Part shown: in pieces, positions 54,750 through 63,660 of the stretch
Position numbering within the stretch: the first letter of the stretch is position 1
Layout: each line of letters opens with the position of its first letter
Assembly (NCBI GenBank): GCA_944388965.1
Contig: CALXKL010000017.1
Location: forward strand, 1-64,000
Source: an uncultured Spirochaetales bacterium
GTDB lineage: Bacteria > Spirochaetota > Spirochaetia > Sphaerochaetales > Sphaerochaetaceae
Direction: 5' to 3'
Length of the DNA: 64,000 nucleotides
Translations under genes and position numbers: made by a program
The notes under the pieces: model-generated
Database searches by the model: none
Told to the model about the DNA's origin: nothing
What the model saw: the letters and a program-made list of their open reading frames with translations, nothing else

Positions 54750-56039
54750 CTACTTCGCCATCGACTCCGCCTGGGCCTGGAGCTCGTCCATGGCCTCCTG
54801 AGGCGTCATCGTTCCATTGTAGACATAGTCGAGGTACTCGTCGATCAGAGAGGTGTACTCGGCAGAGTAGTCCATTCTCGGGGCCTCGATTCCATTTGCG
54901 GTCTTGAGGGCCGCCATGAACGACGGGAACGCCTCGTTGCTGGCCAGAAGGTCCGGGTCGTCGAAGAGCGTGTTGTTGGCCGGAAGGCTTCCGATCTCGA
55001 GCAGGAAGTCCTTCGCACCCTCCGTGACGAACCAGGAGATGAACGCATAGGCGCCTTCCTTCTCCTTGGCGACAACGGGGATCGCCAGCGAAGTGTTCTC
55101 ATAGCGGCTGACTCCGAGAAGCTCGGGGTTGGCCTCCGTTCCGGGAACCATGGCGACGCCGAAGTTCACGTCGGGGTTGTACTCTCTGATCTGGTTGGCG
55201 AACCAGGGGCCGTCGAACCTGAACAGCTGCTTGCCGGCGAAGAAGATGTCCTGCGGCGTGTAACGGTTGGTGTTTCCGGTCGCGACAAAGCGCTGCACCT
55301 GCTCGACTCCGTACTTCTCACGGAAGGCCATGTTCATCTCGAGGCTCTTGAGGTTGCCTTCGCAGTTGGCGGTAGGCGTGACTCCGTCCTCTGCCGCCCA
55401 TCTGCCACCGAATGCATAGATCAGCTCCTGGCGGGCGCTGGCGAGCGGGAAGAGCGGATAGCCGAGGATGTCGATGTTGCCGCTCTCGTCGACGGTGGTG
55501 ACCTTCTCGGCCATCTCGAAGAGCTCCTCCATGGTCGTCGGGGGCTCCGTCTCTCCGATGGAGTTGAGAAGGTCGATGTTGTAGAACATCTGGATGACGA
55601 CGCTGGTCAGCGGGAATGCGTACATCCTTCCGTCCACGCTGTTGGCGGTGAGCGCCGGAGCGTCATAGATGGAGAAGTCGAATCCGTTGGCCTCGCCCAT
55701 CGTGCTCATGTCCTCGAGCAGACCGCTGGTCTGGTAGCTGATGACCTCGGCGTTGGTCAGAGCGATCACGTCAGGGGACTCGTCGCTTGCCATCGCGACA
55801 AGGTACTTCTGCTTGTCGGGGACGCTGAAGCCCTGGACGAAATACTTGTCCTGGGACTCGTTGAACCTTGCAATCGCATTCTCCTGATATGTCGCCTCGT
55901 TGCCCTTGTGGTAATACCAGTAGGTGACTATCTGTCTTCCGTCTTCAGTGAGATTCGCCTCCTCGCTGCCTCCCTGGGCGAAGACGAAGGAAAGCGAACA
56001 CAACAGGACCAGCAGAATCGCAATAGTCTTTCTTGTCAT
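54750..56039 (-). CDS. ABC sugar-binding protein (SBP family 1)
   Basis: A 429-residue secreted binding protein. A signal peptide (KTIAILLVLLCSLSFVFA) is cut before QGGSEEANLT, a spirochaete-type mature start with no lipid-anchor Cys. The mature part shows the MalE-like layout, with IVTYWYYHKG near the start and LFRFDGPWFANQIREY in the middle. First gene of the MurQ operon; AAGGAG at the right distance from the ATG at 56039. No ATPase gene is in the operon, so a shared MsmK-like ATPase elsewhere must drive it. Confidence 0.93.
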   Translation of the reverse strand: MTRKTIAILLVLLCSLSFVFAQGGSEEANLTEDGRQIVTYWYYHKGNEATYQENAIARFNESQDKYFVQGFSVPDKQKYLVAMASDESPDVIALTNAEVISYQTSGLLEDMSTMGEANGFDFSIYDAPALTANSVDGRMYAFPLTSVVIQMFYNIDLLNSIGETEPPTTMEELFEMAEKVTTVDESGNIDILGYPLFPLASARQELIYAFGGRWAAEDGVTPTANCEGNLKSLEMNMAFREKYGVEQVQRFVATGNTNRYTPQDIFFAGKQLFRFDGPWFANQIREYNPDVNFGVAMVPGTEANPELLGVSRYENTSLAIPVVAKEKEGAYAFISWFVTEGAKDFLLEIGSLPANNTLFDDPDLLASNEAFPSFMAALKTANGIEAPRMDYSAEYTSLIDEYLDYVYNGTMTPQEAMDELQAQAESMAK

Positions 56040-56063
56040 TGTGGTTTCTCCTTTTATGCTTCC

Positions 56064-56091
56064 AGAATAAACCAAAATTTCATATTTGCAA
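56064..56091 (-). promoter_or_regulatory. Promoter of the MurQ operon
   Basis: TTGCAA (56091-56086), a 16-base spacer and TATTCT (56069-56064) on the minus strand, 25 bases before the ATG. Just upstream of the -35 lies an inverted repeat at 56100-56114. Confidence 0.5.
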
Positions 56092-56099
56092 GAATTTTT

Positions 56100-56114
56100 T
56101 GAAAGTTTTTTTCA
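56100..56114. promoter_or_regulatory. Inverted repeat TGAAA-N5-TTTCA, possible operator
   Basis: A perfect 5+5 inverted repeat nine bases upstream of the predicted -35 box of the MurQ operon. A site for the RpiR/MurR-like regulator is a reasonable guess. Confidence 0.45.
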
Positions 56115-56184
56115 TAAGCCTGAAGCAGACATCCCTCCTCCCTGACCAGGAGCAGGAGGAAAACCGTCATACCTCAAGTCCCGC

Positions 56185-56220
56185 AAAAAACGCTACCGGA
56201 TCGGCTGATGGAAAGGCAGC
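56185..56220 (-). terminator. Rho-independent terminator of the FGGY-kinase operon
   Basis: Directly after the stop of the last gene, GCTGCC (56220-56215) can pair with GGTAGC (56197-56192) through six pairs, one G-U, followed by G and a run of six T. Confidence 0.6.
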
Positions 56221-56952
56221 CTATTCGCCTATTGAATTGAGAGGAAGCCAGAGCCGGCCTATGCGTTCCATCGCCGCATCGAAATGTCTATACCCCCTCT
56301 CGAGCGAGAAGGCTCCGTGACCGGGGAAGAACCCTCTGACATGCAGGCCATGAAGCTTCCGTACGGTGTCCAGATACGCCTGTATGTCGCAATCCCATAT
56401 GTCCTGCAGCGCGATTCTGCCTCCGGCGCTCATCACATCCCCACAGAACAGGTCTTCACCCATGAGGTAGCAGCAATGCCCGCTGCAGTGCCCAGGCGAA
56501 TATATCGCACTCAGCCGTACATCTCCGACTTCGATCGTGCTGCCGTCGGCAAGAGGCGTCACAGGGACGGAAGGCACATGGAAGTCCTGCGGGTACAGAC
56601 CCGCATCCCTGGCCACATCCACCGACAGCGCCTTCTGGTCTCCTCTGGACACGTAGGCCGCCGTGGCATCGGATGCATAGACCTTGGCACCAAGCCGCAG
56701 GCTCAGCCACCTGGCGCCTGCCGCATGGTCTCCATGCCCATGCGTGAGCAGGATGCTGTCCACCCTGTCGGGATCGATTCCGTCGTCCTCGATGTTCCTC
56801 ACGATCTGCTCGGGCTCGAGCGTGAAGCCGGCATCGATCAGGGCACATGACGATCCACCGTCCACCAGATAGACCGTGCAGTCGGCAGGTCCGGTCAGTG
56901 ACAGCCCCGAATCACCGGATGCGACTATACAGACATTCTTAGAGATTCTCAT
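56221..56952 (-). CDS. Metallo-beta-lactamase-fold hydrolase
   Basis: A 243-residue MBL-fold enzyme with a complete metal site: LLTHGHGDHAAGA (HxHxDH), YSPGHCSGHCC, DLFCGDVM and FFPGHGAF. Closer to glyoxalase II-like thiolesterases and lactonases than to true beta-lactamases. Last gene of the right-hand operon, start overlapping the kinase stop (TGATG). Substrate unknown; a lactone or thioester of the operon's sugar acid is possible. Confidence 0.87.
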   Translation of the reverse strand: MRISKNVCIVASGDSGLSLTGPADCTVYLVDGGSSCALIDAGFTLEPEQIVRNIEDDGIDPDRVDSILLTHGHGDHAAGARWLSLRLGAKVYASDATAAYVSRGDQKALSVDVARDAGLYPQDFHVPSVPVTPLADGSTIEVGDVRLSAIYSPGHCSGHCCYLMGEDLFCGDVMSAGGRIALQDIWDCDIQAYLDTVRKLHGLHVRGFFPGHGAFSLERGYRHFDAAMERIGRLWLPLNSIGE

Positions 56953-58436
56953 CACACGACTCCATGCAGACGGCCATACGCCTCGAGATACCTGCGATAC
57001 AGATCGCCATATGTGCCGGCAAGGCTCTCATCCGGAATCATCGTATCCTGCTCGACCACCATGGATGACGCCGCGCCCGGAAGATCTTCAAAGAGACCTA
57101 CCGCATTCCCTGCGACAAGCGCCGCTCCAAGAGTCGATGCATCGGCGTTCTGGACGGTCCTGATCGGACGCTGGAAGACATCTGCAATCATCTGCGGCCA
57201 GCCCTCTATCCTTACGCCGCCACCTCCAAGCAGGACATGCGCTACCGGATGGGACAGCATCCGGTCATACAGCTCCAGTGTCTGGTACAGGTTCATCGAG
57301 ATCCCCTCCAGCATGCTTCTGAACAGCTCCGCCCTGCCGGTGGATGCGCTTGCACCCAGCAGGACCATCCTGTCCGATGACGAGAAGTACGGGGAACCGC
57401 TGCCTGCCAGGAACGGTATGGTCAGCAGTCCATTGCTCCCTGGCGGGACCTGTGCGGCCTCATGGGCAAGATCGTCCATCATGTGGAAATCAAGTTCGCC
57501 CCTCTCGTTGAGAATCCGCGTGATCCAGTTGACCGCCAGGCCTCCGTTGAAGTGGGAACCGAGGGCATAGAAGCGGTCCTTCAGCGCATGAAGATGGTAA
57601 GTGACCTGGCCGAAGCCTTCATCCCCTATGGCGGGGACAAGGGCGAGGAAGGTCGCGCAGGTACCCAGCGTAAGCGCCGATGAGCCCTCGGCGAACAAGT
57701 TGGTCCCGACAGCGGCCGCAGCCATGTCGGCGACGCCGGACACCACGGGGATCCCCTCTGGAAGAGCGAACTCGTCATGTGCCCTACGCCCGGTCTGACC
57801 GACGATGTCGAACGGAGAGAGGACCTTCGGAAACTTCAGACGGTCCAGTCCCACGGATGCCAGGACATCGTCATCCCAGTCCCTCGTGTCCTTGTCCAGG
57901 GCGAGCGTGTTGAAGGCATCCGTGTATTCGGTGGAGACGACACCTGTCAACAGAAAGCGCAGATAGTCCTTCGGCGACAGTACATGCCGGGTCCTTGACC
58001 AGACATCAGGATGGTTCTCCTTTATCCAGAGAAGCTTGGGCAGCGTGAATGCGTTTATAACCGGGTTGCCGGTGATTGCACGTATGCGCTTCCCCGCGAC
58101 CCTGTCTATCGTCCCACACTGTCCATCGCTTCGGGAATCGGAAAGCATGATGCATCTGGAAAGCACGTCCCCGTTCCCATCGAGCAGTACAGTGCCGCTC
58201 ATATGCCCCGAGAAGCCGATTGCACATATTCTGCGTCCGTCAACCCGGGCCAGGACATTGGACAGGACGATCCTCATCGCATTTCTCCAGTCGTCCGGAT
58301 CCTGTTCCAGATGGCCTGCGCAAGGGGCATATGTCTCATAGCCCTGGCTGGCGGATGCGACGAGCCTGCCGTCATGATCGATGAGCGAGCACTTCAACTG
58401 CGTACTGCCGAGGTCCAGAGCGAGGACGAGCGCCAT
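56952..58436 (-). CDS. FGGY-family sugar kinase (xylulokinase-like)
   Basis: A 494-residue ASKHA kinase. VLALDLGSTQLKCSLID and GFSGHMSGTVLLD form the N-terminal nucleotide and substrate loops, GTCATFLALVP the phosphate-2 loop, and LLGGGGVRIEGWPQMIAD plus ASTLGAALVAG the C-terminal FGGY signature. Phosphorylates a pentose, hexose or sugar acid; which one cannot be read. Coupled to the genes on both sides. Confidence 0.92.
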   Translation of the reverse strand: MALVLALDLGSTQLKCSLIDHDGRLVASASQGYETYAPCAGHLEQDPDDWRNAMRIVLSNVLARVDGRRICAIGFSGHMSGTVLLDGNGDVLSRCIMLSDSRSDGQCGTIDRVAGKRIRAITGNPVINAFTLPKLLWIKENHPDVWSRTRHVLSPKDYLRFLLTGVVSTEYTDAFNTLALDKDTRDWDDDVLASVGLDRLKFPKVLSPFDIVGQTGRRAHDEFALPEGIPVVSGVADMAAAAVGTNLFAEGSSALTLGTCATFLALVPAIGDEGFGQVTYHLHALKDRFYALGSHFNGGLAVNWITRILNERGELDFHMMDDLAHEAAQVPPGSNGLLTIPFLAGSGSPYFSSSDRMVLLGASASTGRAELFRSMLEGISMNLYQTLELYDRMLSHPVAHVLLGGGGVRIEGWPQMIADVFQRPIRTVQNADASTLGAALVAGNAVGLFEDLPGAASSMVVEQDTMIPDESLAGTYGDLYRRYLEAYGRLHGVV

Positions 58437-58437
58437 T

Positions 58438-59163
58438 TCATTCTCCTTTCGTCAGAAGATGGACTATGTTGTCCACCACCGAATCGATTATCGCCCTGCC
58501 CTTCTCGGCAGTGGCGAGTGTGGCATCCCCGAGCACTGCGGTGCTGAACAACTCGGTCCAGCGGGTCGGAGTGTAGTCGAAGTCATCCGGAAAATCGGGG
58601 TACTGCCTTATCGCCTTGGACATGTCCACCTTGTCCGGTGCAAGATACAGCATATAGCTGGTCTCGATCTCGCAGGCATGGAAATACGCCTTGTGCGGAC
58701 GATGCGAGACACACACTTTCGATATGACCTCCTCCGCTCCCGGATAGGTGAACGAATATGTCTTCAGGTCGCACAGATCGAGACACCTGCGCATCGCGCT
58801 CTTGATCGCCGCATTGTTGCCTACATGGGCGTTTATGAACGCAAGCGTCCTTATCCCCGAGCGGTGCATGCTGGTCGCGATGGCGACAAGGTACGGCACC
58901 AGGACATCATCGGGGATGTCGACGGTTCCTGTGGTCAGACCCAGCGACCACACCTGACCGTAGTTCACACTAGGCAGGACAAGAGCCCTGTCCTGACCAA
59001 GCCTCTCTGCAACCTTCCGGGTCACGCCTTCTGCAAGGAAAACGTCGGTGCACAGCGGAAGATGGTCGCCATGCACCTCGGTCGCACCGACCGGAAGGAG
59101 GGCGATCGTCCTGTCATCGATGAACGAACGCACCTCATCCTGTTTCATATCAGCCAAAACCAT
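58438..59163 (-). CDS. Creatininase-family amidohydrolase
   Basis: A 241-residue protein. The metal site PVGATEVHGDHLPLCTDVF matches E-x-H-x-x-H and the following Asp of creatininase, while the usual NGHGGN reads NAHVGNN; HACEIETS supplies the Glu. The family includes creatinine and formamide hydrolases. ATG at 59163, overlapping the phosphotriesterase-like gene stop (TGATG). Suggests the pathway opens a cyclic amide or C-N bond. Confidence 0.86.
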   Translation of the reverse strand: MVLADMKQDEVRSFIDDRTIALLPVGATEVHGDHLPLCTDVFLAEGVTRKVAERLGQDRALVLPSVNYGQVWSLGLTTGTVDIPDDVLVPYLVAIATSMHRSGIRTLAFINAHVGNNAAIKSAMRRCLDLCDLKTYSFTYPGAEEVISKVCVSHRPHKAYFHACEIETSYMLYLAPDKVDMSKAIRQYPDFPDDFDYTPTRWTELFSTAVLGDATLATAEKGRAIIDSVVDNIVHLLTKGE

Positions 59164-60140
59164 CACGTCGTCCCCTTGAACGTGAAGCATTCCCTCGGGT
59201 TGTTGATGAAGATGTCCTCGACGAGCTGCTCTCCATCAAGCCCTGCCGCGTCGGCCTCCTCAATCAGCCGAGGCACCCATCCCTTGATGATATACGGAAG
59301 TCCAAGGGCATAGGTGTATGAATAATAGTAACTCTTCCTCGCCGTGTCGCCGCTGACCAGGATCTGCTTCTGGAAACCGTCCTTGGCAAGCTGGAGGATG
59401 CAGTCGATTCTGACGCTCTCCGGGTTGTACTTCACCTTTGCGATGCCGTCGAAGCAGAGGTAGGCTCCCGTCTCCGCGATCTTCCTGTGCATCCACTTGT
59501 CAGGATTGCGGTCCATGTGACCGAAACTGATGTTGTGGAGATCGACGCCCTCCTCGCGCAGGTACTGCATCTGCTGAAGGGCCATCGTACCGGCTTCCGT
59601 ATGCGCATGCATCGGAGCACCGGTTGCCAGATGCGCACGACATGCGGCGCGGATCGTCTTGATCTCGAGGTCCGTGATCGAGTTGTACCCCGTTCCGAAC
59701 TTCACCTGACCACCCTTGACATCTGTGCCGTTCATGCCGACCTCAACCTCACCGATGATGAAGTCCGCAAGCTTGTCCTCGCTGGAGGACGCTATCCACT
59801 GGGCGTACGTCCTGTCCTCGCCAGGCATCTTCGCACTCCACAGGAAGCCCTTGTTGAACCCCGCCGTTCCTATGATCTGCACCCCGGTCTTCCGGGAGAT
59901 GTCCCTGACGGCTGCAGGATCGCGGCCATAGTCGATGGCGGTGGCATCGACTATGCTCTTGCCTCCCGCCTCCTTGAAAAGGCGCACCTCGTTGCATGAC
60001 CTGTCGGGGTCGTCGAGCAGCAGATCGTCCTCTCCCCGCTCCTGCCAGTATGCAGGACGGCAGACGATATGCTCATGGGAATATGTGAATCCCAGATCCT
60101 CGGGTCTGATGTCTCCCAGCATTGTACGAACAAAACTCAT
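59163..60140 (-). CDS. Phosphotriesterase-family hydrolase (lactonase-like)
   Basis: A 325-residue amidohydrolase-superfamily enzyme. Metal ligands are all visible: HxH in GFTYSHEHIVC, bridging Lys in GGQVKFGTGYN, His in PMHAHTEAGT, His in SFGHMDRNPD and Asp in LVSGDTARK. Several COG1735 members hydrolyse phosphorylated sugar lactones and not phosphotriesters. Following a ribose-type importer and beside a sugar kinase, a lactonase role is plausible. Confidence 0.9.
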   Translation of the reverse strand: MSFVRTMLGDIRPEDLGFTYSHEHIVCRPAYWQERGEDDLLLDDPDRSCNEVRLFKEAGGKSIVDATAIDYGRDPAAVRDISRKTGVQIIGTAGFNKGFLWSAKMPGEDRTYAQWIASSSEDKLADFIIGEVEVGMNGTDVKGGQVKFGTGYNSITDLEIKTIRAACRAHLATGAPMHAHTEAGTMALQQMQYLREEGVDLHNISFGHMDRNPDKWMHRKIAETGAYLCFDGIAKVKYNPESVRIDCILQLAKDGFQKQILVSGDTARKSYYYSYTYALGLPYIIKGWVPRLIEEADAAGLDGEQLVEDIFINNPRECFTFKGTT

Positions 60141-60161
60141 ATCTTCACTCTCCTAAGAATT

Positions 60162-61121
60162 TCAATTCCTGTTTCCCTGTCTCATCTGGTTGATGGCCAC
60201 CATCACCGCAATCACTATGCCCTGGGTGAGGAACTTGCCTGCAGTGGAGATGCCGAGAATGGTCATCAGGCTCTGCAGCATCGTCATGATCAGCACACCG
60301 GGGAAAGTCCCCTCGAGCGTGCCTATTCCTCCGCTGAACGCGGTTCCTCCGATTACGGACGAGGCTATCGTGTCCAGCGTGTAGTCGTTGCCGACACCCG
60401 TTGATGCCGTACCGATGTAGGCGGTGAGCATGAGTCCACCGACACCGGCAAGCAGAGAGCAGATCAGATAGGCGGATACGATCATGCCTTCGCTGCGTAT
60501 GCCGGAGATTCTAGCCGCAGTCGGATTGGCACCCGTCAGATAGAGCTTCCTGCCGTATACGGTCTTCCTGAGCGTGAACGACAGTGCCGCCCATATCGCG
60601 ACCCAGATGATTCCGGCGACAGGGATGAAGCCTATCCATCCATCCGAGATGACACGGAACGACGAAGGCACGTCACCCCTTGCAATGCCCTTCGTATAGA
60701 TGAAGTATCCCCCTTCTATGATCATCGACATGGCCATGGTGACGAGGAAGGGCTGCATCTTGAAATGGGCGATGATGTAGCCGTTGACAAGTCCTATGAC
60801 GGCACATAGCGAAAGCGACACGAGCACCGCCGGAAGGATGTTCCCGGGATTCCCCATCATTATGCTTGCCGAAACCAGGTTGACCATGGACATGGTCGCG
60901 CCCACGGACAGGTCGAGACCTGCGACCAGAAGCGCTATCGTCTGACCTATCGCGGCGATTCCCGTCGGTGCAGCCTGGCGGACTATGTTCATCAGGTGGC
61001 TTGGCGAGATACGGCCCTGGGTGGCGACGAAGAACACGACTATGACCGCCACCAGGAGCAGGTACACCCCCAGGGGGAACTTGGAATATGGATTCCTCTT
61101 CAGCTTCAACGGACTCTTCAT
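60162..61121 (-). CDS. Sugar ABC permease, RbsC type (second)
   Basis: A 319-residue permease with about ten helices. PTGIAAIGQTIALLVAGLDLSVGATMS is the RbsC-family core (here split: IGQTIALLVAGLDLSVG). GRKLYLTGANPTAARISGI is the cytoplasmic loop that meets the ATPase. Two different permeases in tandem suggest a heterodimeric channel. Overlaps the first permease by four bases. Confidence 0.92.
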   Translation of the reverse strand: MKSPLKLKRNPYSKFPLGVYLLLVAVIVVFFVATQGRISPSHLMNIVRQAAPTGIAAIGQTIALLVAGLDLSVGATMSMVNLVSASIMMGNPGNILPAVLVSLSLCAVIGLVNGYIIAHFKMQPFLVTMAMSMIIEGGYFIYTKGIARGDVPSSFRVISDGWIGFIPVAGIIWVAIWAALSFTLRKTVYGRKLYLTGANPTAARISGIRSEGMIVSAYLICSLLAGVGGLMLTAYIGTASTGVGNDYTLDTIASSVIGGTAFSGGIGTLEGTFPGVLIMTMLQSLMTILGISTAGKFLTQGIVIAVMVAINQMRQGNRN

Positions 61122-62065
61122 ACGCTTCTCCTCCTTCTCAGCTGGAAGATCAGGAGGCTGAGCACAAGCACAAGCCCCTTCGTGATGTACTGATAATAGG
61201 GAGAGATGCCGAACTGGTTTATGACGTTGTTTATCAGCGTCATTATCACGGCACCGGCAAGTGCGCCGACCACCGACCCGACACCTCCGTTCATCGACAC
61301 GCCTCCGACGACGGCGGCCGCGACACTGTCCATGGCATAGCTGTCGCCTACAAGCGGATTGCCTGTGGAGATCCTCGTGCTCAGGACGATTCCAGCGAAC
61401 GCGGCGACCAGGCCGGACACCACATATGTGATGACCGTGGTCCGCTCGACGGGGACGCCTGACTGTGCGGCATACAACGGACTGTTGCCGACCGCATACA
61501 TCCTCCGTCCGAATGTCGTGTAGTGGTACATCACATAGAAGATGACGTAGAGGATGAAAGTGATGATCGCGGCGTATGTGAAGATGCCCACCCTGTTTCG
61601 CATGAACGACGAGAAGGCGATGTTCACCCTGCCTCCGGAAGATGGCATGAGTATGAGGGCCACACCCTTGAGGAAGGCCTGCGTCGAGATGGTGATGATC
61701 ATCGCGGGGATGCGGAATCTCACCACGCCGATACCGTTCACGAGTCCCGTGAGTGCACCCACGGCCAGCGCGAGGGCTATCGATCCGACCAGTCCCAGGG
61801 TGCTGTCATAGCTGAACAGCGCGACGAATATCGTGCTGATGGAGATCACGCTCGACACGGACATGTCGATTCCGCCTATGAAGAGCACATTTGCCTGCGC
61901 TATGGCGACAAGCGCAAGCACCACGCTCTGCGTGACGAAGTTCCTGATGTTCCCGATCGTCCTGAAGGAGGACGAGAACAGCGAGGAAAGCAGGATAATC
62001 GCGACGAGGATTATCCAGGCGGGAACGGCCTGCCTCACCTGTCTTCTTACGGATCCTGTCAACAT
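61118..62065 (-). CDS. Sugar ABC permease, RbsC type (first)
   Basis: A 315-residue permease like its neighbour: VLFIGGIDMSVSSVISISTI is the core motif and GRRMYAVGNSPLYAAQSGV the ATPase-facing loop. Overlaps the ATPase gene by seven bases. Confidence 0.92.
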   Translation of the reverse strand: MLTGSVRRQVRQAVPAWIILVAIILLSSLFSSSFRTIGNIRNFVTQSVVLALVAIAQANVLFIGGIDMSVSSVISISTIFVALFSYDSTLGLVGSIALALAVGALTGLVNGIGVVRFRIPAMIITISTQAFLKGVALILMPSSGGRVNIAFSSFMRNRVGIFTYAAIITFILYVIFYVMYHYTTFGRRMYAVGNSPLYAAQSGVPVERTTVITYVVSGLVAAFAGIVLSTRISTGNPLVGDSYAMDSVAAAVVGGVSMNGGVGSVVGALAGAVIMTLINNVINQFGISPYYQYITKGLVLVLSLLIFQLRRRRSV

Positions 62066-63582
62066 TCCACCGCCTCCTTGTCAAGCTCGTTCACGCCTGC
62101 ACTGAAGCGCATGAGCTTCTCCTCGGTCGCATCATCTCCTTTCAGGTGGCCGGAGATGCGCCCTTCATACATCACGTAGATTTCATCGGACAGTCCTATG
62201 AGCTCGAGCATGTCGCTTGTGAACAGGACCACGCTGACCCCCTTCTCGGCAAGAGACCTGACAAGCGAATATATCTCCAGCTTGCTCTGTACATCGACGC
62301 CCCGCGTGGGCTCATGGAGATACAGTATCTTCGGATCCGTCTTGATCCATTTACTGAACACGACCTTCTGCTGATTGCCTCCGGACAGGTACATCACCAG
62401 CTGCTGAGGATCCTGGACCTTGATGTTCAGCTCCTGGATGCCTTGAGCAACCTCGTCATCAAGTCTGCTGCGGCTGATGACGCCGAACCGGCTGACCTTG
62501 TCCAGCACCAGTGTGCTGATGTTCTCCTCGACGGACAGAGGAAGCACCAGCCCCTCCGCCTTCCTGTCATCAGGCACGAATGCAATCGACTGGCGGATCG
62601 CCGAGTGCGGCGATGTGATGCGGACGGTCTGGCCGTCGATCAGATAGTCGCCGCTGCTGAAGCGCTCAATCCCGAACAGCGCCCTGCACAGCTCGCGCTG
62701 GCCCTGCCCCTCCAGACCTCCGATTCCGATGATCCGTCCCTCCGGCACGTCAAGGCTGACATCCCTGACGGCATCGCCCACACAGACGTTCCTCAGGCTT
62801 ATCCTGATCCGCCCGCTGTCATATGTTCCACGTGGGGGATACGCCGTCTTGAATTCGCGTCCCACCATCTTCGAGATCAGTTCGTCCGATGTCGTATCGG
62901 CCACAGGCGAGCTGAAGACGAACTCGCCGTCCTTGAGGACGAAGGCTGTGTCGCATGTGGCGAATATGTCGTCCATCCTGTGCGAGATCATGATGACCGA
63001 CACGCCCTGCGCCTTGATCCTGGAGATGAAGGCGAACAGCCTCTCACTCTCCGCCTGATTGAGACTCGACGTGGGCTCATCGAAGATCATCAGACGTGGA
63101 GAAGACGAATAGGCCTTGGCGATCTCCACGATCTGCCGCTCTGCAGGGGTGAGATCCCCTGCCATTCTGTTGACATCTATATCGAATCCGATGTCCCTGA
63201 GGATGACCTCGGCCTTCGAATGGATCTCCTTCTGTCTGAGGAAGATGCCCTTTCTCGGTTCTATGGACATCATGATGTTCTCGCCCACTGTCATCTCGTC
63301 CAGAAGACTGAGTTCCTGATGGACGAATGCGATACCAAGCGATCTAGCGTGCAGCGAAGAGGAGAACTTCACCTCTTCACCGTCTACGAATATCTGACCG
63401 GAAGTGGGCTTCAACCCACCGCTGATGATGTTCATGAGGGTCGTCTTGCCGGCTCCGTTCTCTCCGACAAGCGCTATCGCCTCACCTTCGCGGCAGGTGA
63501 TCGAGACATTGTTCAGAACGACGTTGTCGTTGAACTTCCTGACCAGATTCCTGCCTTCGACAATGACTCTGCCCTGCTGCAT
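62059..63582 (-). CDS. Sugar ABC ATPase, RbsA/MglA type (two nucleotide-binding domains)
   Basis: A 507-residue double ATPase. First domain: Walker A LVGENGAGKTTLMNI, Walker B RLMIFDEPTSSLNQ, but its signature reads LTPAERQIVEIAKA. Second domain has the usual degenerate loop GLEGQGQRELCRALFG, signature LSGGNQQKVVFSKW, and Walker B with the Asp replaced (LYLHEPTRGVDVQ). Start at the ATG at 63582, with GGAG six bases before; a longer frame adds nine residues. Follows the binding-protein gene after a stable hairpin. Confidence 0.93.
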   Translation of the reverse strand: MQQGRVIVEGRNLVRKFNDNVVLNNVSITCREGEAIALVGENGAGKTTLMNIISGGLKPTSGQIFVDGEEVKFSSSLHARSLGIAFVHQELSLLDEMTVGENIMMSIEPRKGIFLRQKEIHSKAEVILRDIGFDIDVNRMAGDLTPAERQIVEIAKAYSSSPRLMIFDEPTSSLNQAESERLFAFISRIKAQGVSVIMISHRMDDIFATCDTAFVLKDGEFVFSSPVADTTSDELISKMVGREFKTAYPPRGTYDSGRIRISLRNVCVGDAVRDVSLDVPEGRIIGIGGLEGQGQRELCRALFGIERFSSGDYLIDGQTVRITSPHSAIRQSIAFVPDDRKAEGLVLPLSVEENISTLVLDKVSRFGVISRSRLDDEVAQGIQELNIKVQDPQQLVMYLSGGNQQKVVFSKWIKTDPKILYLHEPTRGVDVQSKLEIYSLVRSLAEKGVSVVLFTSDMLELIGLSDEIYVMYEGRISGHLKGDDATEEKLMRFSAGVNELDKEAVEC

Positions 63583-63597
63583 GCACAACTCCAATGA

Positions 63598-63626
63598 GGA
63601 TTGAGGCACTCAACGTGCCCCAATCC
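63598..63626 (-). other. Intercistronic hairpin between binding-protein and ATPase genes
   Basis: GGATTG-G-GGCAC, loop GTTGA, GTGCC-T-CAATCC on the minus strand: 12 pairs with one G-U. No T run follows. Such hairpins commonly protect the 3' end of binding-protein mRNA so that this protein is made in excess. Confidence 0.7.
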
Positions 63627-63660
63627 AGGAAAACTCCGTATTTCCAGAATGAAAAAAGCC

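Noticed and set aside
54591-56102. Plus-strand open frame of 503 codons
   Set aside because: Shadow of the sugar-binding protein gene, made by its GC-rich codons.
62146-63597. Plus-strand open frame of 483 codons
   Set aside because: Antisense shadow of the RbsA-type ATPase; rich in His, Arg and Asp as such shadows are, with no known domain.
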